Source: Liolophura sinensis (Eukaryota; Mollusca; Polyplacophora; Chitonida; Chitonidae). Taken from it: DNA of 64,000 bases. The stretch spans positions 659,001 through 723,000 of the forward strand of contig NC_088299.1 in the NCBI RefSeq assembly GCF_032854445.1, read 5' to 3'. The notes beneath the pieces were generated by a model that worked only from the letters and a program-made list of their open reading frames with translations, made no database searches and was not told the origin of the DNA. Below, piece after piece: positions 11,903 through 25,700 of the stretch (position 1 is the stretch's first letter; each line of letters begins with the position of its first letter). The position numbers and the translations under genes were made by a program.

Positions 11903-12586
11903 TAGCCTGGCTTTACTTTTGATACACTTTGGAACAACCGGCCTATGGAGTTAATTATTATGAATTAGAAAAGTACTCAAACAGTAATATGTCGATTTAT
12001 ACAGCTTGTGGTGTTGTGTATCACTCACAAAAGGCAGATCAGCGGAAATTCAATCGATTTTTTTATTTCTGAATAGCCCAAATAATTATGTTTCACAAAA
12101 TATCAGCCTCGTCTGTGGGCCTGTTACCCCTCAAAATAGTTAATAAAATTCCCAGAATCCATAAAACGGGCGAGTCGCATTATAATTGAAAGGCAATAAT
12201 TTCAGCTATTCTTGATAAATACATAAAATGTGATTTGATTAACGAATACGGATCTTCTGGCCAAAATTTCCAGTATAGTCTTTCTAAATTAAAATCTTAA
12301 TTTTATATTTTAAGTGCTTTCACCATGTCTTTTTTTTTTCATTAAAGATTGCTTTTCATGAAAGATTAGAAAATTTAGGCACGTATCTTACCTAAACACA
12401 GGAAATACTATATATACAGCATCTGTATAGAGCCAGTGGGTGTGTTATATTGTGGTATATTGTGGTATAATGATGGTAGTGTTCTCATAAATTTTACATT
12501 TTTTATTTGTTTATTTCATTGTTATTTAATCGGAACTGTTACGTGTGACCATTTGCCATCATAATACTGTCACCGTTGCTCTGTTT
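11903..12586. other. Spacer, no gene recognised
   Basis: AT-rich sequence with short T runs and no coding signal. Confidence 0.5.
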
Positions 12587-12587
12587 T

Positions 12588-12690
12588 TACTCTCTTTAAT
12601 TGTATTTAACGTCGTACTCTAAGCATTTCTCATTTGCACGACGCTGGTTGAATTTATAGATGTAGGAAACCACCAGGTATGATCCCCTCA
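12588..12690 (-). mobile_element. Degraded SINE remnant
   Basis: Reads tttaattgtatttaacgtcg, tactctaagcatttctcat, ttgcacgacgctgg and then aggaaacc. This is a mutated form of the tail-to-middle part of the main SINE in reverse orientation. No head and no target duplication were seen. Confidence 0.5.
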
Positions 12691-12767
12691 ATTAGAATCT
12701 GCTCACTTGTTTAATTGTTTAAACAATCCACCTCTGTGACTAAGCATGTTAATCTGTTAGTGTTACA

Positions 12768-12983
12768 GGGTCCTCCGTGGCTCTCACCATTGCGGTCGCT
12801 GTTCAAGTCCAGCTCATGCTGGCTTCCTCTGCGGCCGTACATGGGAAGGTCATGTCAGCAACCTTCGGATGGTCGTGGGTTTCCCCCGGACTCTGCCCGG
12901 TTTCCACCCACCATAATGCTGGCCGCCGTCGTATAAGTAGAATATTCTCGAGTACGGCGTAAAAAATCAATCAAATAAATGAA
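12768..12983 (+). mobile_element. SINE copy 2, with target duplication
   Basis: Plus-strand SINE starting gggtcctccgtggct. Much of the A-box half of the tRNA-like head is deleted (gtggct is joined to ctcaccattgcgg). The B-box region reads gctgttcaagtccagctc. The body (cctctgcggccgtac, aaccttcggatggtcgtgg, ccaccataatgctgg) and the tail ending in cgtaaaaaatcaatcaaata are present. An 11-bp direct repeat, ttagtgttaca, flanks it at 12757-12767 and 12984-12994. Confidence 0.92.
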
Positions 12984-12994
12984 TTAGTGTTACA

Positions 12995-14000
12995 TTCCAA
13001 CAGCATATGATAATATTTTGATGTACATGCAGGATGTACATGTTGAAACTGTATTTATTTATAAGACTGGTTTTCAGTTATAGCATATGGCATAATATAG
13101 GATTTGTGTTCCTCGTGCATACAGAAATGAACTCATGCACTTAAACTTTCATTTAAGACGAATAATTTCCATTATATCATAGTTAGGCCTATGTCCTTAC
13201 ATAACCGTAAACACAAATCTGATTGGATACACTGAGACGGAGGTCTCCCAGTCTGAGCGCGTATATGATTAATGTTCATATCTTGGAGTTCGTTGAACAA
13301 AACCTGGGAGGCATGACACATGCATGTTTTTTTAGGTAATTCATGAGTGCCAAGTACATGACATGTCTTTAAATATTCTTTTAAAGTGTATAATTATGCG
13401 AGTTAATGTATTAAATAATGTATGGTTTCGTTTTATACCCACTGTATTTATAAATACCTACGATTATTCCACGCCTATGAACTTTTAGTTTCTCTCCAGT
13501 GATTTTATACATAACACCTTCAGCTGTCAGTGCGAATTCACTCATGCTGGTTTGATTAATCGAGTAATCGACTTGCACATCTGCATGTACTTGTATATAA
13601 GCTTTTCAGAGGACTGACCCACAAAAACCCAAATTAACATATAAATCATGTAAGCAGAGAAAGGGGCGAGTTACTTGTGTCGTATGCAGTTAAAACAAAT
13701 TCTGCACTGAAGCAGAAAGACATTTATGGGTCCTTTGAAGGCCGCCGGGTTTCACACTGTCTGGTTTTGATGTAGGTGACAGATTCCTTTAAACCTAACT
13801 CGTGTAACGAGGCGTAAACATTGCTCTATGCTGGGTAATTTACTTATCAGGCTTAGAAGTAAAATTAAACTGCATGGCCAGATGTACATGTTAAGCCGCA
13901 AAGGACGAAAACTTTGTTGCATGTGAATAAAACTGATAAGTTTGACATTATTTTGACTCGATGTACATTGGCACTTTATTTTTAATCAAAAGAAGAACTT
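12995..14000. other. Spacer, no gene recognised
   Basis: AT-rich sequence with no coding or RNA signal that I can support. Confidence 0.5.
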
Positions 14001-14009
14001 AAATGGTTA

Positions 14010-14545
14010 TCCCTACGATGGCAAAGTTAAATGCCCGAATATCGAGTCACCTCAGTTCAACTAACGCCAGCAAAATGAAGCTAAAATATCAAATTTTTGG
14101 GGTTCTGCTCATGATTACAAAATAACGCGCCCAACTGAAGTCATTTCAGTTCTGCTGATGATGGCAAAATTAAGTACATAAATTCATAGAGCCATTTCAT
14201 TGATGATGGCAAAATAAAGTACCGCAAGGATGGAGTCATTTCAGCTCTACCTATGATGACAAAATAAGTGCCCAGAATATCGAACCAGTTAACCTGATAA
14301 TGGCAAAATGAAGTCTAAATGTCCACAGTCATTTCAGTTCTACTCATGATGACAAACTTACGTCTAAAAGTCCAAAGATCGAGTCATTTTAGTTCTATTG
14401 ATAATAACCAAATGAAGTGTAGATGTCCAAAGAACGAATCATTACATTTCACCTGATGATGGCAAAATGGATTCTTAGTGCCCACAGATCAATTCATTTC
14501 AATTCCACTGATGATGGCAAATTTAGCGTCTAGATATAGAGTCAA
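14010..14545. repeat. Degenerate tandem repeat, about 45-56 bp unit
   Basis: The phrase gagtcatttcagttct followed by tgatgatggcaaaatgaagt recurs about nine times with substitutions and indels, for example near 14141, 14191, 14236, 14328, 14381, 14437 and 14491. Spacing varies from about 45 to 56 bp. It is an old minisatellite that is no longer being homogenised. Confidence 0.8.
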
Positions 14546-14625
14546 AATAAATCTTTCGATCTCCCGAGCTGCATTACTCGTGTATGGGTGCGCAGATGAT
14601 GTCTTTTTAGTAATGCACTCATTTG

Positions 14626-14690
14626 GTTGGCCGAGAGGATAGATTGTTCGCAATGTAAGCAGTCGACCAGAGTTCAATTTCAAGTGTTGA
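14626..14690 (+). mobile_element. tRNA-like head fragment
   Basis: The sequence ggttggccgagaggatagat resembles a tRNA A box. About 40 bases later cagagttcaatttc resembles a B box. No body of a known SINE follows; the next SINE begins immediately. It may be a tRNA pseudogene or the head of another SINE family. Confidence 0.4.
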
Positions 14691-14958
14691 GGCCTCCGTG
14701 GCCGAGGTGATTGGCGTGCCAGTGCGGCGCAATGACCCAGGAGCCTCTCACCAATGCCGTCGCTGTTCAAGTCCAGCTCATGCTGGCTTCCTCTCTCGCC
14801 GCACGTGGGATGGTCTGCTAGCAACCTTCGGATGGTCTTGGGTTTCCCCCGGGCTCTGCCCGGTTTCCTTCTACCATATTGCTGGCTGCCTTTGCATAAG
14901 TGAAATATTCTAGAGTACGGCGTAATACAGCAATCAATAAAAAAATAAATAAATAAAT
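14691..14958 (+). mobile_element. SINE copy 3, near full length
   Basis: Begins ggcctccgtggccgaggtga, the usual tRNA-like head, with tgacccaggagcctctcac and the B-box stretch gttcaagtccagctcatgc. The body is present (gcaaccttcggatggtc, gggctctgcccggtttcc) and the tail ends gtacggcgtaatacagcaat before an A-rich (aaat)n end. It shares with copy 2 the form cgtcgctgttcaag, lacking the four bases tgag seen in other copies. No clear target duplication. Confidence 0.9.
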
Positions 14959-14959
14959 C

Positions 14960-17900
14960 ATTTCTAAATGCGACCCGCCCGGGATCATTCGTGCGAAGCT
15001 TTGTTTTAGCTGGTTTGTTTTGTTTTAGAGTTTACAGCGGAGGTCTTTTGTCCTTGAAGTTAAAAACAGTCCTTCTGTATAAAGCTTGCGAAAAATGTCA
15101 GGCAACCTTTGTACACATTGACTTACCGATTCACTTGTCTCGCCGCGTTCCAGAGGCACAAATGACACCTATTTCCTTTAGAAACGTTTCAATTTTCTCT
15201 ATCGTTTGTCTACTCTAAATTACTTTTTGGGATATTTTTTTCAGACGCCAATGTTATAGTAAATGCGATCCCACAATAGTTGCCTGACAGGTCACGTGAT
15301 AGAGTATAATATTCCTTTAACTTTAGCGACAGATGATTTCGAACTCGAAACTCCTCTAATATTACGTCACCCGATTCAATGAGCTCTTGGTTCTTTAAGA
15401 TTTTGAATTATTAAGTATTTTAAAACTATGGCTGAACTGACCACATTCAAGAGTAATGTGTCATAAAACGTATGGCGTAATTGCAGACAATGAGCACCGC
15501 ATTACTTTACTTACGGGGAGCGTCCCCTTTACCTTTTATATGCGCCTCCGTAAAAGTGTTGGCCTACAGCGTTTGTCCTTCATTTCACTGTTTGTCCTTC
15601 ATTTTTTTTACAAGGGAGTAAAGTGCTGGAATTCTATAGTGGGCTTTTTGAACTACACAGCTGGTGTTTACGTACTCTGACGTCACATAATTTTACCAAC
15701 TCAAAACACAGCTTTTAATGTTATAATAGCTCTCATTACCCACAAGTAATAAAAGATTGCTTTAAATAACGTTCTAAAAATTCGCCTGTAGTTAAATATA
15801 AAGAAAACAAAAGTGATATATGAAATATTGTATATTTAAAGCCCACCTTACATTTTGAATATTCAACTGCATTATATTCATTGAAGAAAATAAGACAAGG
15901 AAATATATTTTCTGTGGCCTTTCTCCTTCCTATTTTTATGTGGCCTTTATGTAACAAAAACAAACACGTGCACACAGTTTGACCCTCCTTAACCTAATAG
16001 CTAACAAAGTTGCTGGTTACATATTCATAGCTTCTGCTACTAGCTCATAGGCAGCCGCATGTCAAAGAGTTTGTCGGATAACCTTGAAGCAAGGTAATCA
16101 TCCCGGTTTCTTGATTCAAAAAAAACAAAAGAATCAAGCTAGCAACATTAATCCCTTGAGAGGGGTATGATCCTAAGATTTTAAACGGACATTTTATTTC
16201 TCTATATAAAAGGCGTTCTCAGTGAGCAGTTTTATTCGACGTTTTATTTGATTGGTCAGTCCCAGACGTCATAAACAGCTTAACCAATGAAATGGACGCT
16301 CTGTTTTTCTGTATTAGCAGATTTCTCGCTCTCGTTCAAAGAAAGTTTTTATGTTAGCGATGACTACAAATAAAAATGTATCTTTTACGTTTAGGGGATG
16401 GAAAATTCTTTCCACCAAAAATGTGTGGATAATCTCACCGTGATGAGCACTAAACTCAAAGTCAGGATTAGAGATCACAAATGAGACACTACAACCCATC
16501 GAAAATTAGCCGTCTTTACTCACGAGAAGTACCCCCCAAACAGTCAAGTTCGTGGCTTATCGTTTCAGAATTCAGAATTGTCACCGCAACTCCGTGTTTC
16601 TCCACACTAATGAATACCTACATGTATATTTGAGTTATCTGTAGAAGGAAGAAAAGGAAATGTTCATAAAAATAAGTCAAAAACAAAGAAGGTCGTCAGT
16701 TCATATCCTGAATAATATAAAGTTTCCCAAGTAATTTATAAACAAATGTACACATGAACAAATCTTAAAAGCATTTTTGTTGTGGCTTTGTGTCATGCAT
16801 AGTTACATTCACCCATGGTAACAAACATAGCAATAGAAACCCCCCAAAAAATCTACAAGAAACCAAGAAAAAAATGAAATGTCAGAGATATTTTTCCTTC
16901 TTATGATGGCATTTCTTTTCCACTAATATTGATCACTAATCTAAAATTTATTATTAATTATGACAACAATTTACCATGTTCAATACAACGTCAAGTTGAA
17001 TAGAACAAAAATGATACTATCTATGTTCTAATGTCTGTTCCAGTCATAGTCGCTCTCCACTCACAATCTTTTCATAAACCGTTGGCAAGCCTGAAATGCA
17101 TTGGCGTTGTATTACATTGTCTCTGATAAATACCATATTTTACCCTGATGACCGTCAATCTTAAGTTAACACACAACCACGATGGAGACCATTTCGTGTC
17201 ATTTCATGCATTACTACGCTTTTTATAAGGCGATGCAGTCATTTAGCGCTGCAAGCACCTAAAAAGAGAAAGAAAGAGCAAGAACCCGATTCTTGCAAAT
17301 CACAAAGGTGTATTCTCTTTCTAAGTGCCATGGCTTCAGTAAGTTGGTCGAGTGCTGTCAAGTGTTTAATGGCTGTTCAGCTGTTCTCTTCAATGTTTCG
17401 TGGCTAATTTACCATTCGTTCGAACTCCTGGCACATATAACTTGCATTTGATGGCTCAGCTATGAAAAGAACGGAACAGAAACCCATTTTATGCGTTACC
17501 TGGTTTGAGAAGAGAACACAAGCCGTATAGGAAACCGGAGACTTGAACTAGTCATGCATTTAACTGATTATCTCAGGTACTGGCACAAACAACCAAGAAC
17601 AAAAAATGTCATACGACACAAACACCTGCCGCAGACAGTGTTGCTATTTAACTATAAGCTAAGTCTGAACATACATTAAACTTCTGATCCCATCTTCCCT
17701 TCTCAATAACAATCCTCTTATGTACATGTTCTATTCAAGAACCGAATATTCTATATCATTATGAGCCACAGTTATTAATATCCAATACCTTACATTACAC
17801 AAACAGTACATTCACTGAGACACTGGTGAAGGAAAACTATATACGGACAAATTTTAGTCGGGAATCAATCTGATATATATGGAAAGATTGGAATGCAAAT

Positions 17901-19612
17901 TCCGAAATTAAAATGGTTGGCGACCCCTACATGTTGAGAATAAACACGAACCGGATGATCCATTGTACTTTTCCTAAATACTATATGACGGTCGATATGT
18001 TTTATGTGGGTGTCTGTGGATGAAACCGAAATGAGGAAACCATAGTAACTAGTCGACCTTCCGGAAACTACAATGGATAAACCGACAAACAGTTCGTGGT
18101 TCTTTCAGAGGACACCTTATATCACTCTGCCAAGGAGAAACCCTTCAAAGAATTTACATTTCCCGACAATAAATCAAACAAAGGATAATGTTTCAAAAAC
18201 ATGCTGTCTTATACATGCATTTAGAAGGGGCGTGTCACTATCAAAACATGGTTAAACGTTGGAGACGGTGAACAACCCCCAGCCTCAAAATATATTATAT
18301 TATTTAATATAATATTATTGTATTATACAATGTTACAAAATAACTGTTTGTAACAGTGAACGTCAGCAAACTCTACATTAACGTTATAACAGTGATGCAG
18401 CAAAACGTTTTTTAATGTTTTGTAACAACAATTATCACCGACACGTGTTTTAAAGTAAAGCGCATCAAGTAGCAAGCAAAACGTTCTTCAACCTTTGTGA
18501 CATGGAATACAGTATCATCATTTGAGGCGTGTTAAGAAATGTACAGTGTACAGATAACAAGGAAAACAGAAGTGTGCCGTGTAACTTACGATCAATGGTA
18601 TGCAGTTTGGCTTCTGTGAGAGGGATGCAGACAGCTTATCTAACTTCTCCGATGTACAGAGGGGCTGGTATAAGTGCGTGGTGTGTACAACAACAACGCT
18701 TCACATAAGACATCCCTTAGCGTAATGAGCAATACTTACAAAAGGCAATGTGTTCTGGAAGGTGTTAATTCGGGCGAGTTACATATGATATACATAATAT
18801 CAACATGCTTAAAATCTGTTCTGCCAAATCTTCTCAACAGAAGCAAAATGTTACGTAATCTAATCACAAAAGTAATCCGTCACACATGGCTGAATTCAAC
18901 ATGGCATGGACAAGTTAAATAAGAGATTGTGTGCATCAATTAGTCTTTATGTGATGAATGCATTTAAAGCAGGGGTTAAAGAAGACATTCGTGTTGTTTT
19001 TAATCCGCGTGTAAGCCGTAAAGTTATAATGTTCATGAGTGATCTTTTCTCATGCTTTTCATCTGGCATTTGCTGTTACAGGCACGCATCTGTTTAGACT
19101 ACCAGTTCAGTAATGTTATGTCTACTCCATTCTCCATTGGCGCGTAGTAATATGAACCTACCTATGACATGAACAAACCACAAACGTTCAAGTTAATGAA
19201 AACAGCTAGCAAGTTTTAGTCCTAATTAAAACACACTGATTCGCACAAACTTTATTGTATACCAATATGTTTACGTATGCTTATAATGTACCAAAGATCT
19301 TACCACAAAGAGTGCAATATCTTTGACACATGCGTTGAAACGGAGGTGGAAACTTTCACCTTCATACTATCTGTATTGTTGTTGTTGTATACAACACATT
19401 TTGCAAATTATTACCTTTACAAGTCTGTAGAACTCAACTGCGCAACAAAATAAATTTGTAAGAACTTATTTTGTTCAGGTGGATTTGTTTCTTAGCCATG
19501 CGTTTCGTTGTTTTTCCGTTCGGGTGAAAGTATTATGTGAAAGGGGTGTCATATCTGGGGTCTTCTGATACTTCAGTAGCTACATGGAATCGCACTGCCA
19601 CAAGAAGACATA
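14960..19612. other. Long spacer, no gene recognised
   Basis: About 4.6 kb of AT-rich sequence. A strongly AT-rich imperfect palindrome lies near 18288-18345 (ttatattatttaatataata). Open frames up to about 80 codons (15456-15680, 15736-15975, 18674-18922) show no family resemblance. Unannotated short exons cannot be excluded by eye. Confidence 0.5.
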
Positions 19613-19616
19613 GTAT

Positions 19617-19875
19617 ACGTACACGCACCTAATGATACAGTATATGTACATGCACCTAATCATACAGTTTACGTACACGCACCTAATGACACAGTATACG
19701 TACACGCACCTAATGACACAGTATACGTACACGCACCTAATGATACAGTATACGTACACGCACCTAATGACACAGTATACGTACGCGCACCTAATGACAC
19801 AGTATACGTACACGCACCTAATGACACAGTATACGTACACGCACCTAATGAGACAGTATACGTACACGCACCTCA
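19617..19875. repeat. 27-bp tandem repeat, about 9.5 copies
   Basis: The unit reads cacgcacctaatgacacag followed by tatacgta. Spacing between successive cacgcacct words is 27 bp. Copies differ by single changes (gacacag/gatacag). Because 27 is a multiple of three, both strands stay open (YTYTHLMTQ on plus, CVYVYCVIR on minus); this is a by-product, not evidence of a gene. Confidence 0.95.
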
Positions 19876-19879
19876 TGAT

Positions 19880-20725
19880 ACCGCCATCCTCCTATGACTG
19901 AAAAATTAAATACGACGCAAAGCACAAGCATACATACTTCATAAATTAAGCATACATACTTCATAGATTGGACAGATGTTCCTGGGTCATTGTGATGCGC
20001 AAGCAGGTTAACACTCCCCCAGGGTGGAACAGGTATCTTAGCTGTAAGACCGATATTTGAGCATATCACTGTAACTTAGTGACAGACCTATTGATAAACT
20101 CTGATTACGGTACTAAAAAAAACAGATTTTAATCTTGATAATGTACATACTTAGATATTTTCGTAACAATGAGATGAATCTTTTTTCATCTGTAACACGG
20201 AGATTTCTTGCTTGACATTCATCAAACAGCGAGAAATGTGTAATGGAAATGCCTACTTCAATTAGCCGGCAATGATAACGGTGTTGTCTAACGCCAATTG
20301 TATTAAAAATCGTTCCATGCAAATTTTTCTGATATCATTTCCCTGCTTTCTACCCACGCTTTCTCGTTTACACTCACTACTGACATATCATATTTACAGC
20401 TCCGTAAGACGCCATAAGATGTAGTACGGTCACTGGGTGTAATGAATTGCTGACATGTGTTAATGACCTAAGGGACATGGATGACGTCACAATAGCATAC
20501 CTTTTTTTCGCAGTTTACGGAGCGGGTGGGGCTTGGGGGTTCATTGCCCTAGTGCGACTGTGATTTTGTTGATTAATGAGATCGAGAGTTATGCCCCAGT
20601 CTTCGACTGTGCTTTTAGTTCAAAGTATTTGTCAGCTGCCTGACCAAGGATGCTGGTCCACTCTCATTATCTTGAATACTATCTTGAATATATAAATGAG
20701 CGCGTTCTATGTCATAGGATATTTG
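19880..20725. other. Spacer, no gene recognised
   Basis: Contains a short direct repeat of catacttcataaattaagcat type near 19930-19965 and nothing else supportable. Confidence 0.5.
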
Positions 20726-20728
20726 TTA

Positions 20729-20790
20729 TTTTTTAATTGGTGTTTTACGCCGTACTTAACAATATTTCACTTAAATATTATAACGCTGCC
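20729..20790 (-). mobile_element. SINE tail remnant
   Basis: Reads ttaattggtgttttacgccg followed by tacttaacaatatttcactt, the tail of the main SINE in reverse. It breaks off after about 60 bp, immediately before another SINE in the same orientation. Confidence 0.6.
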
Positions 20791-20795
20791 GACAT

Positions 20796-21000
20796 ATTTA
20801 TTTATTTATTTGATTGGTATTTAACGCCGTACTCAACAATATTTTACTCATCTATTATAAAGATCCCAGGATTATGGTAGGGGGAAACAAAGGACCATCC
20901 GACAAGAGCTGGACTTGGGCTCACAGCGACCACATTGGTGAGAGGCTTTTGAATCATTCCACTATGTTAGCGCGCGAACCACTCGGTCACGGAGGCCCCT
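20796..21000 (-). mobile_element. SINE copy 4, internally deleted
   Basis: Starts with (ttta)n, then ttgattggtatttaacgccg and tactcaacaatattttact. The central body is mostly missing (gattatggtagggggaaac is joined to aaaggaccatccgac), but the head is kept: gctggacttgggctcacagc, gaccacattggtgagaggc and gtcacggaggcccct. No certain target duplication. Confidence 0.85.
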
Positions 21001-21004
21001 ACAT

Positions 21005-22725
21005 TATAGCATATAGGCTACACTACAGAGTATTCCACCCAGAATGTTAACCCAGCTTGGACACGTCGTGATTACAAGAGCTATATTGAAGAATTATAAA
21101 AGTTTTGTCTCTATAATGAAAAATACTTCTTCAATTGTTTATTTGACTGATATTTAACGAAATGCGAAAAATGCCAGCCAATATCCAAGAAATTACTCAA
21201 ATACTATTTTGTACAAATTACCAAAGTAAACAAATAAGAGATCGGAATCGACCCAGTGCTGGACAATGCAAACCGTCCTTGAAAGCTGAAGTAGCATCTG
21301 TTATCTCTAGCACTGGCTTGTTTTCGTTGCAGAGTGGCATCCCCTGACCGGAAGGTTATAACTCGACTTCGGGGTATAAAATCTGTTTTGTGTAAATTTT
21401 TTCTGGTACTATTCTAGCGGAGAAGATAAGTTTCATTGAAAAACCTTTTTATGGGATGTAATGGGGGTAGGTCAAGTAACTTGCTGTAGGCGGTTTCGTT
21501 GGCGCAAAAATCCAGATGTTCGAGTTGAGACAAGCTTATTTAGCTGTTTTCGTTAAAATTGATCAGTAAGCCTACGAGTGGGTAGGCTAAATTTTTTAAC
21601 TGTTATGTAGCGATAGCCTGTATGCTTTGACATGAGCTCATAAGAAACTGACCCCCTCAGTTGTATTCCAAATATTCCGGAGTATGGCGTGAAGATCAAA
21701 TCAAGTATATCCAGATAAAATGGACTCGATAGGTTTATACTCCGAGTGTCACAAACTAACACAAGGAAAATGTGTTAATGTGTTTAAGCGTTATGTGCAG
21801 AAACTTCCCCTCTATTTGGCGATTTCTTATCTTCTTATTCTTTAATATCATACTGACTCTGCGTGAACATGAGGGGTTCGTGTTTTCATGACCTCCTGAC
21901 ATGAAGATCAACCATCTTGTTGACAAGACAATAAAATGTACGGTTTCTCCCGAACTTTGCTCTAATTCCCCTACGCAAGCCAACCCACAGAATTTGAAAT
22001 ATTCACCTACACCTAGGCTTATATGCATGACATGTTAGGTAAATAGGCTAAGTTTCATGCCAGTTTATTTGGTATGATGATCCACCTCACAACGGCTAGA
22101 GTCATATACTACACTAATATATAATCACCAGATAACGATCAGTATTATTGGATACATAAAAGGGGCGTCAAAACAAAAATCATAGTTTTAAGGTTGAAGA
22201 GAGTTATTCTAAAAAAGTCATTTTTAAAACATTTAAGACATCTTTTATGTACACCTTTTTTCCCTATTTTATGCATACTTTCCCTTCGTCGGAAATTTTC
22301 GGAAATGACGTCATCGAAGAGCACACTCGAAGTGAGGAACCAGCTTGACTCCAAAGAGTTGTTTCGGCAGCTGTCGATGTTGACTTCACCACTGCAAGCT
22401 ACTTACTTTACAAACTAATTTTTTTTTTAGTTAGGACACATTCTAGGCAGCAAATAAAGGCCTAACCTTTCATATGCCCTTAAAGGAATTGCTGACAGGA
22501 TCATAATAATAGTTTGGACTAACCTTAGAACGAAAATGAAACCCTATGTTAAAATGTAATAGCCCTGTAAAACAAAAACCATCAAAGCAGTAAATGGATC
22601 ATCTTACATTGCGATGAAAATGAGACAATGCCCCCGCAATTTTGTTTGAGCTCGAAGAAAACTGGGTAAACCTTGACCACTGCCACATAAAGGCGTACAA
22701 CTGCCTCATTAGAGAAAGCATATTA
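21005..22725. other. Spacer, no gene recognised
   Basis: AT-rich. A very short SINE-tail-like piece (ttccggagtatggcgtgaag) is near 21670. Open frames at 21756-22028 and 22145-22354 have no recognisable content. Confidence 0.5.
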
Positions 22726-22731
22726 AAGTCA

Positions 22732-25700
22732 CACACTGGCCAAGCCCTGAAGAAAAAACAGGTATAGTGGCAACACTGATGGACCAGACACAAATAGGTC
22801 AAGCCCTGACCACTACAGGTGTAATGACAACCCTGATGGACCAGACACAGATAGGTCAAGCTCTAACCACAACAGGTATAGTGACAACCCTGACGGACCA
22901 GACACAGATAAAATAAGCCCTGACCACAACAGTTAAAGTGGCAACCCTGAAGGACCAGACACATACTGGCCAAGCTCTAACCACAACAGGTATAATGTCA
23001 AACCTTACGGACCAGACACAGATAGGCCAAGCTCTGACCACAACAGGTATAGTGACAACCCTGACGGACCAGAAACAGATAGGGCAAACCCTGACCACAA
23101 CAGGTATAGTGACAGCCCTGACGGAACAGACACAGATAGGCAAAGCCTTAACCGCAACCGGTATATTAGCAACCCTGACGGACCAGACACAAATACGCAA
23201 AACTCTGGGCAAGACAGGTATAATGGCAACACTGATGGATCAGACACAGAGGCCAAGCCCTGATCACAACAGGTAAAGTGGCAACCTCGACGGACCAGGC
23301 ACAAATAGGCAAAGCCTTGACAACAACAGGTACAGTGACAGCTCTGACGGACCAGACACATACTGGCCAAGCTCTAAGCAAGGCAGGTATAGTGGCATCA
23401 GTGACTGACCAGACACAGATAAGCCAAGCTCTGGCAACAACAGTTAAAGTGGCAACCCTGACGGACCAGACGCAGATAGGCCAAGCCCTGAGAAAGACAG
23501 GAATAGTAACAGCCCTGACGGACCACACACAGATAGGCCAAGCCCTGACCACAACAGGTATAGTGTCAACCCTGATGGACCAGACACAGATAGGCCAAGC
23601 TGTGAGACCACAACAGGTATAATGACAACCCTGACGGACCAGACACAGAGGCCAAGCTTTGACCACAACAGGTATAATGTCAACCCTGATGGACCAGACA
23701 CAGAAAGGCCAAGCTGTGACCAAAACAGGTGTAATGACAACCCTGATGGACCAGACGCAGATAGGCAAAGCCTTAAACACAACAGGTTAATTAGCAACCC
23801 TGAAGCACCAGACACGGATAGGCCAAACTCTGAGCAAGACAGGTATAATGGCAACCCTTAAGAACCAGACACAGATCGGCCAAGCTCTGACCACACAGGT
23901 ATAGTGGCAACCCTGAAGGACCAGACACAGATAGGCCAAGCCCTGACAACAACAGGTATAGTGACAACCCTGAAGGACCAGACACAGAGAGGCTAAGCTC
24001 TGACCACAACAGGTATAGTTGCAACCCTAACATACTAGGCACAGAGAGGCCAAGCTCTGACCACAACAGATATAGTGACTACCCTAATGGACAAGACACA
24101 AATACGCCAAGCCTCGACCACAACAGTTTTAGTGACAGCCCTGACGGAGAAGACACAGAGAGCCAAAGTCCTTACCACAACAAATATAGTGTCAACCATG
24201 ACGGACCAGACACAGATAGGCCAAGCCCTGAGCAAGACAGGTATAGTGGCAACACTGACGGACCAGACACAGAGGCCAAGCTCTGACCACAACAGGTATA
24301 GTGACAACCCTAATGGACCATACACAGATAGGCCAAGCCCTGACCACAACAGGTGTAGTGACAACTTTGATGGACCAGACGCAGATAGGCCAAGCCCTGA
24401 CCACAACAGTTGTAGTGACAACCGCGACAGACCAGACACAGATAGGCCAAGCCCTGACCACAACAGGTATAGCGACAGCGATGACGTACCAGACACAGAT
24501 AGGCCAAGCCCTGGCAACAACAGGTATAGTGACGACCTCGAAGGACCAGACACAGAGAGGCCAAGCTCTGACCACAACACGTATAATGGAAACCCTGAAG
24601 GACCAGATACAGATAGTTCAAGCCCTGACCACAACAGGTGTAGTGACAACCGCGACAGACCAGACACAGATAGGCCAAGCCCTGACAACAACAGGTGTAG
24701 TGACAACTTTGATGGACCAGACACAGATAGGCCAAGCCCTGACCACAACAGTTGTAGTGACAACCGCGACAGACCAGACACAGATAGGCCAAACCCTGAC
24801 CACAACAGGTGTAGTTACAACTTTGATGGACCAGACACAGATAGGCCAAGCCCTGACCACAACAGTTGTAGTGACAACCGCGACAGACCAGACACAGATA
24901 GGCCAAACCCTGACCACAACAGGTATAGCGACAGCGATGACGGACCAGACACAGATAGGCCAAGCCCTGACAACAACAGGTATAGTGACGACCTCGAAGG
25001 ACCAGACACAGAGAGGCCAAGCTCTGACCACAACACGTATAATGGAAACCCTAAAGGACCAGATACAGATAGTTCAAGCCCTGACCACAACAGGTGTAGT
25101 GACAACCGCGACAGACCAGACACAGATAGGCCAAGCCCTAACAACAACAGGTATATTGGCAACACTGACGGACCAGACACAGATAGGCCAAGCCCTGACT
25201 ACTACAGGTATAGTGACAACCCTGACGGACCAGACACAGAGAGGCTAAGCTCTGACCACAGCAGGTATAGTGGCAACCCTAATGGACCAGTCACAGATAA
25301 GCCAAGCTCTGACCTCAACAGATATAGTGACTACCCTGATGGACCAGACACAGATAGGCCAAGCCCTGACCAAAACAGGTGTAGTGAGAACCGCGACAGA
25401 ACAGACACAAATAGGCCAAGCTGTGACCACAACAGTTTTAGTGACAACCCTGGCGGACAAGACACAGAGATCCCAAGTTCTTACAACAACAGGTATAGTG
25501 TCAACCCTGACGGACCACACACAGATAGGCCTAGCCCTGAGCAAGACAGGTATAGTGGCAACACTGACGGACCAGACACAGAGGCCAAGCTCTGACAACA
25601 ACAGGTATAGTGACAACCCTAATGGACCATACACAGATAGGCCAAGCCCTGACCACAACAGGTGTAGTGACAACTTTGATGGACCAGACACAGATAGGCC

